This document shows, one piece after another, positions 1 to 12,277 of a stretch of DNA of 64,000 bases. The position numbers and the translations under genes were made by a program. The notes under the pieces are model-generated. The model was not told where the DNA came from. It saw nothing but the letters and a program-made list of their open reading frames with translations, and ran no database searches. How positions within the stretch are numbered: the first letter of the stretch is position 1; every line of letters begins with the position of its first letter. The stretch is from the NCBI GenBank assembly GCA_963995505.1, contig OZ023198.1, positions 8,394,558 to 8,458,557 of the forward strand. Direction: 5' to 3'. Source of the stretch: Hypericum androsaemum (lineage: Eukaryota > Streptophyta > Magnoliopsida > Malpighiales > Hypericaceae).

Positions 1-1225
1 ACCTGAATCTAAGATCCAAGCAGTAGGAGACTGAAAACTAGAGCAAGCTCTACTAAAAGAAAAAGAATATTCACTAGTGAAAGAAGAGTTTTCGATAGCA
101 TTAACCTGTGGTGACTCTGAAGCGAAAGGATTTATCCTAGGAACTGAACTCCTAGGCAAGCTAGGTGAGGAATGCTGAACAAGTGCCATGAGGTTAGCAA
201 ACTGCTCTTCAATTAAACCAGTTTTCTTCAGTCCATGACTCAAGGTATGAACTTCTCCTTGTGTCTTTCCATACATTTGTTCTGCAGCTGCTGCAAATGA
301 ACTAATATTTCCTCCTCCTACATCGCCTCTGTTGTTGGTGAACTTGAAATTGGGTGGAAATTTGTGTTTCCTATAACATTTCTCAACAGTGTGTCCCTCT
401 TTACCACAATAAGTACAAATATGCTTCTTTTGATCATTCCAATTCTTTCTTGGATTCTGGTTATTGCCTCCAAAAGGTCTATTCCCAACTACATTAACCT
501 TTGCAGAATTAACCACAACATTACCACTGGATCCCTTTTCTGACCCTAAAAGCTGCTGCTCATGTTGCAAGGCCAGATACAGAGTCCTACTCATGTTTGT
601 TAATGGATTAACCAACATAATCTGAGACCTGACTGTATCAAAGTTATCATTCAATACAATCAAGAACTTGATCACCTGATCATGTTCAAGAAACTCTCTG
701 GTTGACTTAACTGCTTCACAATCTGAACTCCCCCTCTCTTTGTCAATGCACTTACACAGAATTGCAGGTCTATACTGAGTGAATTGATCCCATAAATTCC
801 TAAAAGTAGTGAAGTACTCTAAAACTGAAAGTGCTCCTTGTTTCAGTGTACATAATTGCATTTGCAACCTAGCAATCTGAATTGAGTCCCTTGTTCCAAA
901 ATGTTCCTTCAAATCTAACCAAACTTCAACTGCAGTCTCCAATCCATTAATACTTTGGGCAATAGAAGGTTCAACTGAGGCTATAAACCAGCTAATAATC
1001 ATGTTGTTGCAACTTTCCCATTCCAAATAGTCATTATCCTCAAAGTTAGGAGGTTTAACAGATCCATCCACTAACGACTATTTCTTCTTAGAACTAAGTG
1101 TTTGCTCCAGCTATGGTAATTAGTGTTGTTCAACAGCAGAGTCACAAGCACAGAAGTAGGTATTTCACTTGGATGAAGATAAAAGAGCAAAGAATTGCGA
1201 GAGGAACCTGAGATTGGAGGAGACA
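1..1225 (-). pseudogene. Copia-type retrotransposon gag, partial and frameshifted
   Basis: Read on the minus strand, about 1225 down to 1085 encodes the N-terminal gag segment (FYLHPSEIPTSV, then NNTNYHSWSKHLVLRR). After a frameshift near 1075-1085 the frame continues as LVDGSVKPPNF and runs open to the window edge through a UBN2-type gag core. A zinc knuckle of C-X2-C-X4-H-X4-C form (CTYCGKEGHTVEKC) lies near 385-425. Gag would coat the element RNA in a virus-like particle. Protease, integrase, RT and RNase H would lie beyond position 1 and cannot be seen. The frameshift makes this copy unlikely to yield full-length gag. Confidence 0.85.
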
Positions 1226-1421
1226 GATGATGAGCTGGAGGAGAGGAATTGTTAACTGGAGGTGAAGAACCTTAAAATGGAGGAGTAGTGTTGTGAGGCG
1301 AAGGATCGGGGTTCACAGGATGAGAACCTTCCGCGTACGGCAATCTCCCTGCTATTAGAGCTTCCTTGAAGCTTCGCGGTGAATAATCCAGGACGCTGCT
1401 AGGCTTTGCTTCTGCCTAGAA

Positions 1422-1770
1422 GCTCTGATACCATATCAAACGAAGGAAGACGAAGGTAGCGAGCTCAGGAAGCCATGGAAGCTTAGAGAGAGAAAGCTTG
1501 AGAAGTGAGCTAGAGAGAGAAAGAAGGAAACCAAACAACCGTCGCCAAACTAAAACGACACTGGAGAACAAAAAAGACTAAGTTGCCCTTAGTCTATCAC
1601 ACGCGTGTCAATTGCGACTGAGACGCGCGGGAACGAGATGCGAGAAATATAACAACCTTTCAAAGTGTAATAGCCTCTAACGGCCATCAGCTTGCATTCT
1701 TCTTCTCCTTCTTCGCATCTTTGACGTCATCTATGCAATCTTTCATCACGTTTTAGCGGTTAATCAGACT
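1422..1770 (-). mobile_element. Copia primer binding site and probable 5' LTR
   Basis: The + strand string GCTCTGATACCA at 1422-1433 is the complement of TGGTATCAGAGC, the initiator-tRNA-Met primer binding site of many plant LTR elements. It fits the minus-strand gag just downstream of it. The LTR should occupy the following 300 bp or so, but I find no clean TG/CA ends, and only one LTR is in the window, so its outer limit (about 1770, where AT-rich DNA starts) is approximate. Confidence 0.55.
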
Positions 1771-2378
1771 CAAAGTTTTTTTTTAAATAATTTATTATTA
1801 AATATATTTATCTTTCAAATATCAAATAATTTAAAATATAATTCTTTAATTTTATTATAAAATTTATGTAACAAAAGTACAATTAGTTACTTTTAATCTA
1901 ACATAATTACAAATATCATTTAAAAAAATATATTTGACAATTGAATGTCGACTAATTAGTCTAACAAGTTGAATTCATAATCAACTAGTCAAATTGCTAT
2001 CCAATTTTTAGTGTAAAAAAGAATCGTCCTTAGTAACATGTTGCACTTATGCCGACGAAACTGTATTTCTTAGAACAACGATTATAACTAATTCGGACCT
2101 TGGATTTTTAAATAACAGTAGAACTAAATTATTACTTGGTATAGTTTTTAGACATCAAGTAATTTATGAAGAAATAAAACCTTATGGTCCAAAACAGCAA
2201 AGGAATGGTGAAACTGTCCTGAAATCAACTTAAAATTTTAAAAAGGGACAAAATGGAGTTTTAAAATGTTGGGGCTCTGATCCCTTCACGTTCTTTATGC
2301 TTTTGTCAGCTGGAAACCTTTCTTCCTGGGAGGGATAGGTTTTCTGTTTGAGAGGGTTTTGCGGGCTTTTAACCTTCT

Positions 2379-2381
<3 letters not shown>

Positions 2382-2419
<38 letters not shown>
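2382..2419 (+). repeat. (GA)n microsatellite in the Dof gene leader
   Basis: About 19 uninterrupted GA dinucleotides. A second GA run follows at 2492-2520. Both lie 240-380 bp before the Dof start codon, probably in the promoter or 5' UTR. GA runs there are common in plants and may bind GAGA-binding BBR/BPC factors; that role is inferred. Confidence 0.9.
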
Positions 2420-2422
<3 letters not shown>

Positions 2423-2489
2423 CTACTTTTCTCACTTGGCAGTCTCAGCTTTGCTTTTATTTAGTTACGAGCTTCTTTGTTCTAGTCAC

Positions 2490-2491
<2 letters not shown>

Positions 2492-2520
<29 letters not shown>
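2492..2520 (+). repeat. second (GA)n microsatellite in the Dof gene leader
   Basis: About 14-15 GA units, 72 bp after the first run and followed by a purine-rich AAAGAAAAGAAAAAG-type stretch. Likely transcribed as 5' UTR. Run length probably varies between individuals. Confidence 0.88.
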
Positions 2521-2522
<2 letters not shown>

Positions 2523-2761
2523 CAAGTGTAAAGAAAAGAAAAAGAGGAAAAAGGAAAAAAAGTGGGTCTCTTTTAGTTGTTTCCTCTCTAATATTATATA
2601 TATCTCACTCCTTGTTTAGCAAGTTGCAATCTTTATATCCCATATATAATGTTATAGTTGCTGATTGGCTGTTATTATTCAGCTATCCCAAGTGAAGGGT
2701 ATTTTTTTTTTTTGGGTTTGGAGCTAGCCATTGGTGGTTGGTTTGTGTTAGTGTTTTTGAC

Positions 2762-4788
2762 ATGAATGGGACTGATATGGCACAGCCAAAGGATCCAGCA
2801 ATCAAGCTTTTTGGAAGAAAGATTCCGGTGCCCGATACCCAGATGCTAGTCACCTCTTTGTCCAAGGTGAGATTCCAAAGTTCAGTTCTTTGGCTTGTTT
2901 TGGTGTGTTGTTGGATGCCCATTTCCTGTGGTTAGGTGTATTCATTTGGTGAGTGTGTTTATAAGTGCGGAAAATTCGAAAAAAAGAGTGAGCTTTAGGA
3001 AGTTTGTCTCTTTGTAAAGTTGGTCCATTTGAATCTGGTGATTTGGATGTGACCTTTCCTCTGGGAGATTTTGGTTGTTGGGGGATGTGAAAGGCTGTTT
3101 ATTTTGTTTTTATGAGTCTGTTTTTTGAAGGGTTTGTTTGACTCTGTAATGTCTTCTTGAGAATATATGCTCAGGTTGTTGTTGTTGTTGTTGTTTTTAG
3201 TGGGAAGATAGTTATTTTCTGTATGCTCTCTTGGCTTGGTTCTGCTTCTTGCTGAGAACTTTAGGAAGGTTATGGCTCAGCAGCACAATTTTGTTTGCAA
3301 TTCGAAGACTATAATCTGAATTTTCGTATAAGACACGGAGTTTTAATGAACTGACTTATCATTTTCGTGTTGCTCAAGTTTTTGAATCATGTTCAAAGGA
3401 GATGATGTCCTTAGTTCTTGGTTACCAGTGAAATCAGTTTTGTGTGAGGTAATTGTTTTTGCTTGCTTGCTTGCCTTTAGGCGACACCGGAGCGAAACAA
3501 GTCCACTGCATCCATGGAAGGCAAGAATGGGAGTCTGCCTAATGTAAAACTCAACGATAGGCAAGCAACCGCTGAGATGGACAAAGATCAACAAGACGAT
3601 GGCAGCTCAGATCAAGAGAATGTTCTTAAGAAGCCGGATAAAATCATACCGTGTCCGCGCTGCAACAGCTTGGAAACAAAGTTTTGTTACTTCAACAACT
3701 ACAACGTCAACCAGCCTAGACATTTCTGCCGGAATTGCCAGAGATACTGGACTGCTGGGGGGACAATGAGAAATGTTCCTGTTGGTGCTGGAAGGAGGAA
3801 GAATAAACACTTGCCTTCTCAATTCCGTGAGTTACTAGCATCATCTGATGGGATCCCCGTCCTGAGGGTCGAACATTCAGATCCAGCGACTCACCAGCTT
3901 GTAACGCCTGCTGAGACCACTAGCTCTTTGACCGCTTCGACTGGAAATGGTGTGGTTTTGAATTTTGGCCCTCAGCCATCCCTCTGCAAATCCAAGGAGA
4001 CTGCACTTAATGTTGGAGACCAGAAGAGATGTGTTGATGCAAGTTCAGTTGGCCTTTATGATAATGTGGAGGAGCCATCCTCGTCTGGATCTTCCATTAC
4101 AGCGGGTAGTAATCGGGCTAATGAGGCTCCCGAGGATGCAACACGACAGGAGAATGTTAGCTTGCTCAAGTCTTCTGAAGATCAATCTTCACCACATCTA
4201 TATCCTATGCAACTTCACTCCCTTACTTCAATTGTTTTCCCCTGGAATCCTGGCTGCAATAATTCGGCCGCTGTTGCAGCGTCTAAATGCTCGACTGGAC
4301 AAGCTCCTATCCCCAATGCCAATAGTCCTAATCAGGCTCAGTGGTCCCCTGGACCACTGTTGGCAGTTCAAGGGTTCTGTCCACCAAGCATCCCGGTACA
4401 TTTTATACCTGCTTCGTACTGGGGTTGTGAGCCTGTATGGGCGGCCGGAACGGGAAATATGTCATTAGTTGGATCTAATGGTTGCTTTTCTCCAACATCT
4501 TCTACGAGTGTAAGCGGTTGCACTGGAAATGGCTCCACATTGGGCAAGCATTACAGAGACTCAAACTTGTCTGAAGAAGAGAAGCCAGAGAAATGCTTAT
4601 TCGCACCGAAGACGCAGCGAATCAACCACTCTAATGAGGCTTCAAAGAGTCCTTTTTGGGATGCATTAGGACTTAAACCGGATGGGAAGGATGCAATGCC
4701 AAATGACCATGTATCTGATGGCTCTGTAATAGTTGGAGCTAGCCAAGCAGCCCTTTCTTGGTCAAGCAGATGGTCGGAACGAATCTAA
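2762..4788 (+). CDS. Cycling Dof factor (CDF-type Dof zinc-finger transcription factor)
   Basis: Two exons: 2762-2866 and 3481-4788, with a 614-bp GT-AG intron in phase 0, giving about 470 aa. The N-terminus has the CDF motif [12 protein letters not shown]. The Dof finger has Cys at about residues 93, 96, 118 and 121 (C-X2-C-X21-C-X2-C) and the signature [14 protein letters not shown]. Near residues 406-437 is the CDF C-terminal block (LFAPKTQRI, then [11 protein letters not shown]), known in CDFs as the region contacted by GIGANTEA/FKF1. Family members are nuclear repressors of CONSTANS/FT that bind AAAG sites in photoperiodic flowering and stress control. The family's usual length (about 450-500 aa) is met and no defect is seen. 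I chose the ATG at 2762; in-frame ATGs at 2738 and 2777 are alternatives. Which CDF paralogue this is cannot be told. Confidence 0.93.
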
Positions 4789-7700
4789 GTTGCTGGCTGC
4801 GATTTAGTTATCGGTGTCTGGTTTCCTCGATCATCTCCGGATTTCATTCTTTTTCATGCTTTCTGGATCACTAATGAACTATCGACATCCGGTGCGACTA
4901 ACTGAGAATCAGAAGAACTTCATTACTCTAGGTATGGTAGTTGAAACTTTGCTTGTTCGAGCTCACATGTATATAGTAGTACCCCAGAAATGGAGGAATG
5001 TGCTGCTTTAGGCTGCAGTTTATAGGCTAATGTGCGTGAGTTTTGGGTTCAGGAAGTGGATTGGAGAACTTTCTGCTGAATCTGTAGAATGTAAATTGCA
5101 ACACCACATTCCATTGGGAGCCCAATAATAGATAAACTTTTTTTTTTGTCGTTAACTCATTGCTTAAAAATATAGGCTTTATAATTAGATATGGAATTTT
5201 TAACGGTCCTAATTCGAACTTGGATTAGTCAGTTTAGTGGTCGTACAACAAACCAAACATGTACAATCTTTAACAAAGTCTTGAAAGAATTTTTGCATGA
5301 CCTTGTTTGTGGTATGAAAGGCCAATTGTTCGTCTGCAGATTTCAGTTGGGTAAATTTTGTTAAGAGGGTGTGTTGAGAAGAGCTATTTTTTTCCTTTCT
5401 TTCTTTTCATGTTCTTTTATTAATTTGTTAACTAAATTGTTTGTATTTTTTTAAACCCATTTGGTTAAAACTAAAAAGACATCAACAAACCTAAATCAAG
5501 CGTTTATTTGAATCCAATCAGTTATTAGCTACCCCAATAAGTCGAACAAAAAATGTCATAGTACTAGTTTGAAGGATAATCCTCAAAAATTGGATTGAAT
5601 TCCTACACGTACGAAAAAGCAACTTTTTCGACCTTTTTTCCTACTTTTGGTCTCCTTTTTAAAGCCTAATCCAAGTGCAAAAGCATTAGGTTTGTTGAAT
5701 CAAAATAAAGCCTACTTTAATACCTAGCTTGATGTTCCCTCCTTTTCCCCATAAAAGGGCTCCTTTTATTTTCCAAAAGTAGGAGTGGTTTACCATTACA
5801 GTGGAATATATACGTGACGAATCATCCGCCTTTATATTATTATTTTAGTTCAAAGAACGGCTTTGAGAGCTTCCAAGATAATATCGCTTAATTCCACACA
5901 AAAACAATATTACTCAAGTAGCATTAGAACGGATCATGGCTCATTTTTCAGGAGTTGTTAAGTCAATTCTCACCTCTCGTGAAAGTAGAAAAACTTTTTT
6001 TAAGAGAAAAATAAAGTATAATGTCGTCTAGAGCTCCGGAATTTAGGCCGACTCGCCTTAATTTTGCTTGCCAATAAAAAAATAATATTGATTAAGCCAA
6101 CGAACACTTAGATCAAGTAGTAAAAGAGTTTTAGTAATCGAGAGTTATCGATTTCAAGACTTAAAATTCAGCAATGTTAATTATTTGTTTAGAAAATTTT
6201 TTTACCTTTCAAAAAGTCTGATGCGATGCAAATATAAATTAGTTGATCTAATAATGTCCAGTGACCGGTTCATATAAAAAAAATAATATGGCTTAATGTT
6301 CCTCCAAGGACTCGTCAGATATTTTTAAAAAAGAAAAACTATAAATGGATGAAAATTTCAACCTTCATTTTAGTTGATTTAATTTTAAAGAATCAAGTTG
6401 AAACTTGCTAAAGTTTGCTTTTTTAACTCATGGTAAATAATTTAAATTCACTTGATTAGATTCAAATCTTAAATATTTAGAAAACACTATTAAAAAATCA
6501 TTTTAAATAATACATGAAAATGTTGTTACGGGATCTTCATCTTGAGGGAAATATTTTATTAAACATGTATTTTATTTAAGTTGGGCCAAAATATTATCCC
6601 GAACACAGGTCCAATAGACCGTGGTCACATGAACCTAATGTAGCCCATATGTCCCTTCCACATTTGTTTCTTTTTTTTCCAGTTTCTTTCTCATTTCCGT
6701 TATTTTTCTGGTTATTTCTCCAATAATTACTCCTTCAAATGAATAATATGTAATGTACTAAAATTGAAGTGATATATTTGTGATATGATCGAGCCAGGAC
6801 GTAGTTCGTAAAAATTTAATAGGTTAGACAAATTATGTATTCGTACTCATTAATTGACATGATGATCAATTAAATGTCACAATTTTCACTAGGTATGTGT
6901 CAAGAGCATCTTCCTAACGATCCATTGTGATATTAAAAATTTGAGTGTCTCGTCATGGTATTCATTAGTAACATAAGTTGTGCATCTAACTGGCTACAAC
7001 ACCGTTTATAGATTTTTGACAACCGCCTATGAAATTAATTATTTTTTTGAACAACCGCCTAAGAAATTCAATATTTTTTGGAAAAATAGATAATATAATA
7101 AAATTACGATACTTTATTATATTCATTGTACTAATTATTCTTGATTACATCTAGGAAATTCAATATCATTTTGTACTTTTTTTTATAAGCAGATGCTTTC
7201 TTATCCAAAAAAATAATAATAAGCAGATGTCATAAACACAGTTACATCCTATATATTGTATTACTAAACTTCGTCAAGAGGTTGTTGTCCGAAAGGGACA
7301 CTCTAAACTGTTTTTGTAATTTTATTGACAATATTTACCTATGTGCTAGCATAAAATTCCCTCGTACTTACAACATACTACTCCGATTACAACTTAGTTA
7401 GACACCAAATTTTGTATCATCATGATCAGCTTAGTCCCGACCAACTAGTCGAAATGTGAATTTTACTTGAAAATTATCACTAATTCACACGTTCAATTTT
7501 ACTATCGACATTTGGAGAACTTTAATAAAGTTTGATTAAGAGGTATATGCCATTACGAAATCATAATATAAGCATATCAGCGATTATCATTCTCTCTGGT
7601 CGTGACATATGGAATAATTCTGAATAGAGTTACGTACGTTTCACAAACTTGCTAGGAAAATTCTAATAGCATATTGTAGTTTTTTTAAATATGATCGTCT

Positions 7701-8346
7701 CTTAAACATAAATTATTTTCTTAGAATATTGACAAATTTATTTAATAGTGTACTTTTAAAATACGAGAAAATTTTGTATCTGATAAAAGTAGTTTTGATA
7801 TAATTGAGATCCACTATAGCCAAAGTTCAAAATTATAATATGTAGCATCTTTTGATTTTGTTGAACGGCAGGCTTACGCGCTTTTCTTTGATTGTAACAT
7901 TATATTGGATTTTTTTCATTCTAACAAATTGACATAAATATATATTGGACTTTTCAATATCCCAAAAAAATAGCGATCAATCAAACAAGCACTTAGAGAC
8001 AAAAGAAATAAAATTTTCCCATTTTTTGATTAGTTTTTGTTGATCCTTGGTATTCAAATATGAGATAATTAATTTAGATTTGAATATCGTAAAATTTTAA
8101 AAGATAATAAATTTTTTTAAATAAATATTAACATTGTTATGTCTAAAAAATTTGCACCGAATAGGTCTTGGTAAAATAAAACCTCGGCGCGTTGTTTTAT
8201 TTTTGTTTGGACGTACAGCCGTATCCAAATCACAACATAGTTTATATCGAAGTTGACTAAGCATGTCCATTTTTTATATAAGTGGACTAAGCATGTCCTT
8301 CATCAGAAACCCAATTAAATAAGTCCCAACAGACATAATTCCCTCC
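4789..8346. other. Dof 3' UTR followed by AT-rich intergenic DNA
   Basis: The Dof 3' UTR probably runs to about 5130, where an AATAATAGATAAA-like polyadenylation region lies. The remaining 3.2 kb is AT-rich, with poly-A and poly-T runs. I see no coding segment, RNA gene, LTR or inverted-repeat element in it. Confidence 0.6.
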
Positions 8347-8347
8347 A

Positions 8348-8354
8348 TATAAAT
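8348..8354 (+). promoter_or_regulatory. TATA box of the peroxidase gene
   Basis: TATAAAT lies 93 bp upstream of the start codon and is followed by a C- and A-rich leader, the usual plant spacing. Confidence 0.6.
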
Positions 8355-8446
8355 TGACTTCCAATCTACAATCGTATCCAGCAAATTCACACCCCAAAAC
8401 CAATATCAATTTTGTTACGAATTAACCTTAGTTGGCAACAAAAGAG

Positions 8447-10229
8447 ATGGCCAATTCCTTCTCATTTCTACTTCTCTTCCTCGTTGTTCTTCCTCCAGTA
8501 TTAGCTGATCTAAGGGTTGGATTTTACAAGACGAGTTGCCCCAGAGCTGAGTCCTTAGTCCGCCAATTGGTGCAACAACGGTTCACCGCCGACCGTTCCG
8601 TTATCGCTGCCTTGCTCCGTATGCATTTCCACGATTGCTTTGTCCGAGTAAGTATAGTGCACCTTTAAATATTACAATGATGTCGAGATTGAGACTATAT
8701 TATACATGAAGGTTTAAATTATCAAAGAATATTCTAGTGAAAATGGAAAAAATATATCATATAGTTCACCTTTGAAGTCAAAGTTGACACTTTAGCCCCA
8801 TACAATTCAAAAGCTAAAGTCTGTCTACCTGTTTATCAAATATTTGTTTTTATCCCTTAATGTACTTTTATGTTAATTATTTTTTGATTTCGGAAGAACG
8901 TCAGCTGATTAATGATATGAATGTCCTTATTAGAGTAATTTCAGATGGTCAGCGGAGTACGTTTGGAGTTCTTTTTACAAAAACGAAATAGCTTAATCCC
9001 CATTAGACCTTTACCCCATACTTAACTGGCCCAAATTTCCATGAAATCATCAATGTTGCATGACGTAGAATTAGAACCAAGTGCAATGGTCCTAATTAAT
9101 TGAGGAGGCAACTCTTTAGATTAAATAAGAAATTTCTTGTTGCACTCTAACAGAACATCGATCATTCATCTATTGAATATATATGTAAGGAAAAAAATGA
9201 AACTACCCCAATTTTAGGCAAAATTTAGCATATTTATCGTCTAATCAAGTAATTTTATGATAGTCTTTTCATATCATATCGAGTGACAATATCTAAACTA
9301 TTGATCTTTTCATAAATCATAGAGAAAAAATTATGTAATATCTACCAAATTGTCACCTATTAAAATCATAAATATTGGATATACCTAAGAACCATTCTAA
9401 AATTTTCCTCATCAAAATTAATTATCTGATCCGTCACCTTTTTCAGGGTTGCGATGCTTCAATCCTAATAGACTCGACTAGCAAGAGAGAATCCGAAAAA
9501 GCCGCCGGACCAAACCTCACAGTCCGAGAATTCAAACTAATAGACCAAATCAAGACAGCCCTCGAAGCTGCCTGTCCTAACACCGTCTCCTGCGCGGACA
9601 TCATAACCCTAGCCGCCAGGGACGCAGTGTCCCTGGCGGGTGGGCCAAGCTACACCGTCCCCACCGGAAGGCAGGACGGGTTAGCCTCCAACGTGAAGGA
9701 CGTGATCCTCCCAGCCCCACAGTTTGCGGTCTCCGAAGCGCTCCCATTCTTCACTTCCAGGGGGCTAACCCTAGCTGACATGGTGACCCTTTTGGGTGCT
9801 CACACCATTGGTGTCGCCCATTGCAGTTTCTTCTCGGACAGGTTAACTGATTTCCAAGGGACCGGTCGTCCAGACCCGGGGATGGACCCGGGCTTGGCGT
9901 CCAAGCTAAGTAAAACATGTGGCTCTTTAAGCAGTGATCCGACCGTGTTCTTGGACCAGAACACTTCATTTGTCGTGGACAACGAGTTCTACAAGCAGAT
10001 TGGCTTGAAGAAAGGGATCTTGCATATTGACCAGGAGCTTGCTCGTGATCGGTCTAGTGCCGGTTTGGTCACCGGTTTCGCGAGGAACCCTGGTGGGTTC
10101 AGGCAGAGTTTTGGTAATGCGATGATCAAGTTGGGAGGAGTCCAGGTTCTGGTCGGAAACGCCGGTGAGATTAGGAAGAACTGTCGTGTTTTTAATCCGA
10201 AGAAGAAAAAGGGCTCCACCTCCTCCTAA
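8447..10229 (+). CDS. Secreted class III peroxidase
   Basis: Two exons, 8447-8647 and 9447-10229, with a phase-0 GT-AG intron (about 800 bp) after HFHDCFVR, the classical first-intron site of this family. Product 327 aa, the normal size. Residues 1-20 form a signal peptide ending PPVLA. Distal catalytic residues R58 and H62 lie in LLRMHFHDCF, and calcium-site residues in GCDAS (68-72). The proximal haem ligand is H186 in LLGAHTIG. The conserved Cys residues are present (C31, C64, C69, C110, C116 and more). The enzyme oxidises phenolics with H2O2 in the apoplast, in lignin or suberin cross-linking and ROS control. The two later introns common in the family are absent. The tail after RVFN is unusually basic (PKKKKGSTSS). 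A TTG 15 bp upstream is in frame, but the ATG at 8447 fits the signal peptide. Confidence 0.95.
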
Positions 10230-10394
10230 GAAGCAAGAAGGAAAAAACTAAGATTACACTTAATTGAATTGGTAAGTGTATCTAGTTCTTGTTTCAATGA
10301 AGACGAGGATGAATGAGCCGGTGTTCATGTGTATTTTCTACATTTATATACAAGTTCAAAAAATTCACAAATTTATGATTTGTTAAATTTTTTT

Positions 10395-11967
10395 GGGAAA
10401 AGTTCACTTAAGTACCCTGTGGTATCGCAAAAAATCAAGTCAGTACCCTGTAGTTTAAAACGTATCAATTGAGTCAAACTTATTCCAATTAAAATCAATT
10501 AGAGGCCCGGGCAGTTGCCCGGACCCTACCCGTCTTGCCCAAACCCTGACCGGCTACGTGAACCAGCCACATCAGATTTATCTGATGACGTGGCACCACC
10601 TGTACACCCACACACACTCTCTCTCTCTCTCCTCTTTCCCTCTCTTCTTCTTCCCCCTCTCTCTCTCTCTTCACTCTCTCTCCAACAACTTCACCATCTC
10701 CTCCCTCTTCCCCTCCAACTCAAACCCTCCCCCTTCCTTGCACACTATCACGTCCACCTTCAGGCTCCCCACCGGAGTCCCCCTCCCGTCTGGGCTAAGA
10801 CTCGTTGCCCCGTGCCCGATCCACCCCAAGAACCCATCGCGCTCCGTCCAAAGAGGGGCTCACGCGACCGTGACATTCCCGAAGGCGTCAAGCGCAAGCG
10901 CCATCGAGGGCGTTGCTGGTGAGCTCCATGAGGGAGAGGGAGGAGTCTTTAGAAGTGGCCTCGGACCGGCGCCGGGAGTCAGCGAGAACCTCAAGGCAGT
11001 TCTGGGCGGCATTGGAGCAGTGAATATTCCCGGCGGGGGAGGCCATGGACTGGGCAGTGGCGAGGCCAGTCATTGAGAAGATTTCCTCACCGCTGTCCAC
11101 GACACCGTCTCTTCCGACCATTCCAATCCCGGCCTAATCTCCGGTACCCTCTCTCTCTCTTCCCTTGGGGCCCATCTCGCGTCTTCCCTCGGACCGGCGC
11201 CGGGAGTCAGCGAGAACCTCAAGGCAGTTCTGGGCGGCATTGGAGCAGTGAATATTCCCGGCGGGGGAGGTCATGGACTGGGCAGTGGCGAGGCCAGTCA
11301 TTGAGAAGATTTCCTCACCGCTGTCCACGACACCGTCTCTTCCGGCCATTCCAATCCCGGCCTAATCTCCGGTACCCTCTCTCTCTCTTCCCTTGGGGCC
11401 CATCTCGCGTCTTCCCTCCGCCTGTTGTACCCCTTCCATCTCCCCAACCACGACCTCCGAACCATCTTCCTAGAGAAAAAATGGCCACAGAAGCAAAGAA
11501 TAATCCACGAACGCCACCATTCGGAAATCCTTGCTGTTAACCGTCGCAAATCATCACTATAACTTCGTCGAGCCTTGTTCGGTGTCCTGCGTTGACCTCC
11601 TGTTGTTGTCTGTGTCAAGGAAATGATTCATGGCCGAGAGAGGAGGACGCTGCTATTCTTATTTCTGTGTTTAGGGAGCTCGGGGCGAGTGAGGGGTGGT
11701 TCTATAGCGTCGTTTGGGTTGGGAGAGACTGAGGAGAGAGAAGAGAGGGGGAAGGAGGAGAGATGACAGCCACGTCATCAGATTAAGCTGAGGTGGGAGT
11801 CCAGCTGGCCGGGTAGGGTCCGGGCAAGGTCCAGGAGGGTCGGGCCAGCTGCCCTGGCCTCTAATTGATTTTAATTGGAATAAGTTTGACTCAATTGATA
11901 CGTTTTAAATCACAGGGTACTGACTTGATTTTTTGCGATACCACAGGGTACTTAAGTAGACTTTTTC
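10395..11967. mobile_element. Non-autonomous MULE / Pack-MULE-like element, copy 1
   Basis: Inverted ends of about 199 bp (10395-10593 and 11769-11967) start GGGAAAAGTTCACTTAAGTA. They include the shared block that reads TAAAACGTATCAATTGAGTC and extend to a GATGACGTGG core. The interior is GC-rich, unlike the AT-rich flanks, and encodes no transposase. A + frame reads through HDTVSS and SLGAHLASSL to HSEILAVNR before a stop near 11560, suggesting captured gene sequence I cannot name. The flanks (T-rich on both sides) give no clean 9-bp duplication, so this insertion looks older than the related one at 48733. Confidence 0.8.
10961..11418 (+). repeat. Tandem duplication of a 228-bp cargo segment
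   Basis: Units 10961-11188 and 11189-11418 both start TCGGACCGGCGCCGGG and are nearly identical; I noticed only a few substitutions, such as GGCCATGG/GGTCATGG. The duplication lies wholly inside the interior of the MULE-like element and postdates the capture of that sequence. Confidence 0.9.
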
Positions 11968-12049
11968 TATCTTTTTTCGATAAGTTTGTACTCGATGCTT
12001 AATGTGACAAGTAGTTGATGTATCAGAAAATATCAATACAGTTAATACT

Positions 12050-12263
12050 TTTTTTTTGAAAGGTAAATACTTCTTATTAAGATACCACCATAGAGTACAA
12101 GAAAAAGCATCCAAGGCCAAGTTGCCAAGAGGGCAACTGAGACAAACCAGCCGGCCCAATAATAACAACAACCATGAAACAATACACACCGGGGAAAAGA
12201 ACAAGACTTCAACAATTGAACCCCAACAAATAAAACAGCAGTTCTCTCGCCCAGAGAAGGAAT
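12050..12263 (-). mobile_element. 5'-truncated LINE 3' end
   Basis: On the minus strand this reads as a non-coding 3' tail ending TATTTACCTTTC followed by poly-A (poly-T at 12050-12057 on +). It is flanked by a perfect 14-bp target duplication, ATACAGTTAATACT, at 12036-12049 and 12264-12277. A poly-A tail plus a longish, variable-length duplication is diagnostic of LINE-type target-primed insertion. No coding part remains. Confidence 0.85.
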
Positions 12264-12277
12264 ATACAGTTAATACT

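Noticed and set aside
1422..1433. GCTCTGATACCA as part of a tRNA gene (also at 60415)
   Set aside because: No cloverleaf around it; the position beside LTRs makes it a primer binding site.
3965..4468. 167-residue + frame inside the Dof exon
   Set aside because: Out-of-frame shadow of the Dof coding sequence.
10888..11349. Minus-strand frames with NCLEVLADSRRR resembling a pectinesterase inhibitor fragment
   Set aside because: The likeness is a few residues only, and the opposite strand gives equally open frames in this GC-rich cargo; no family call is justified.
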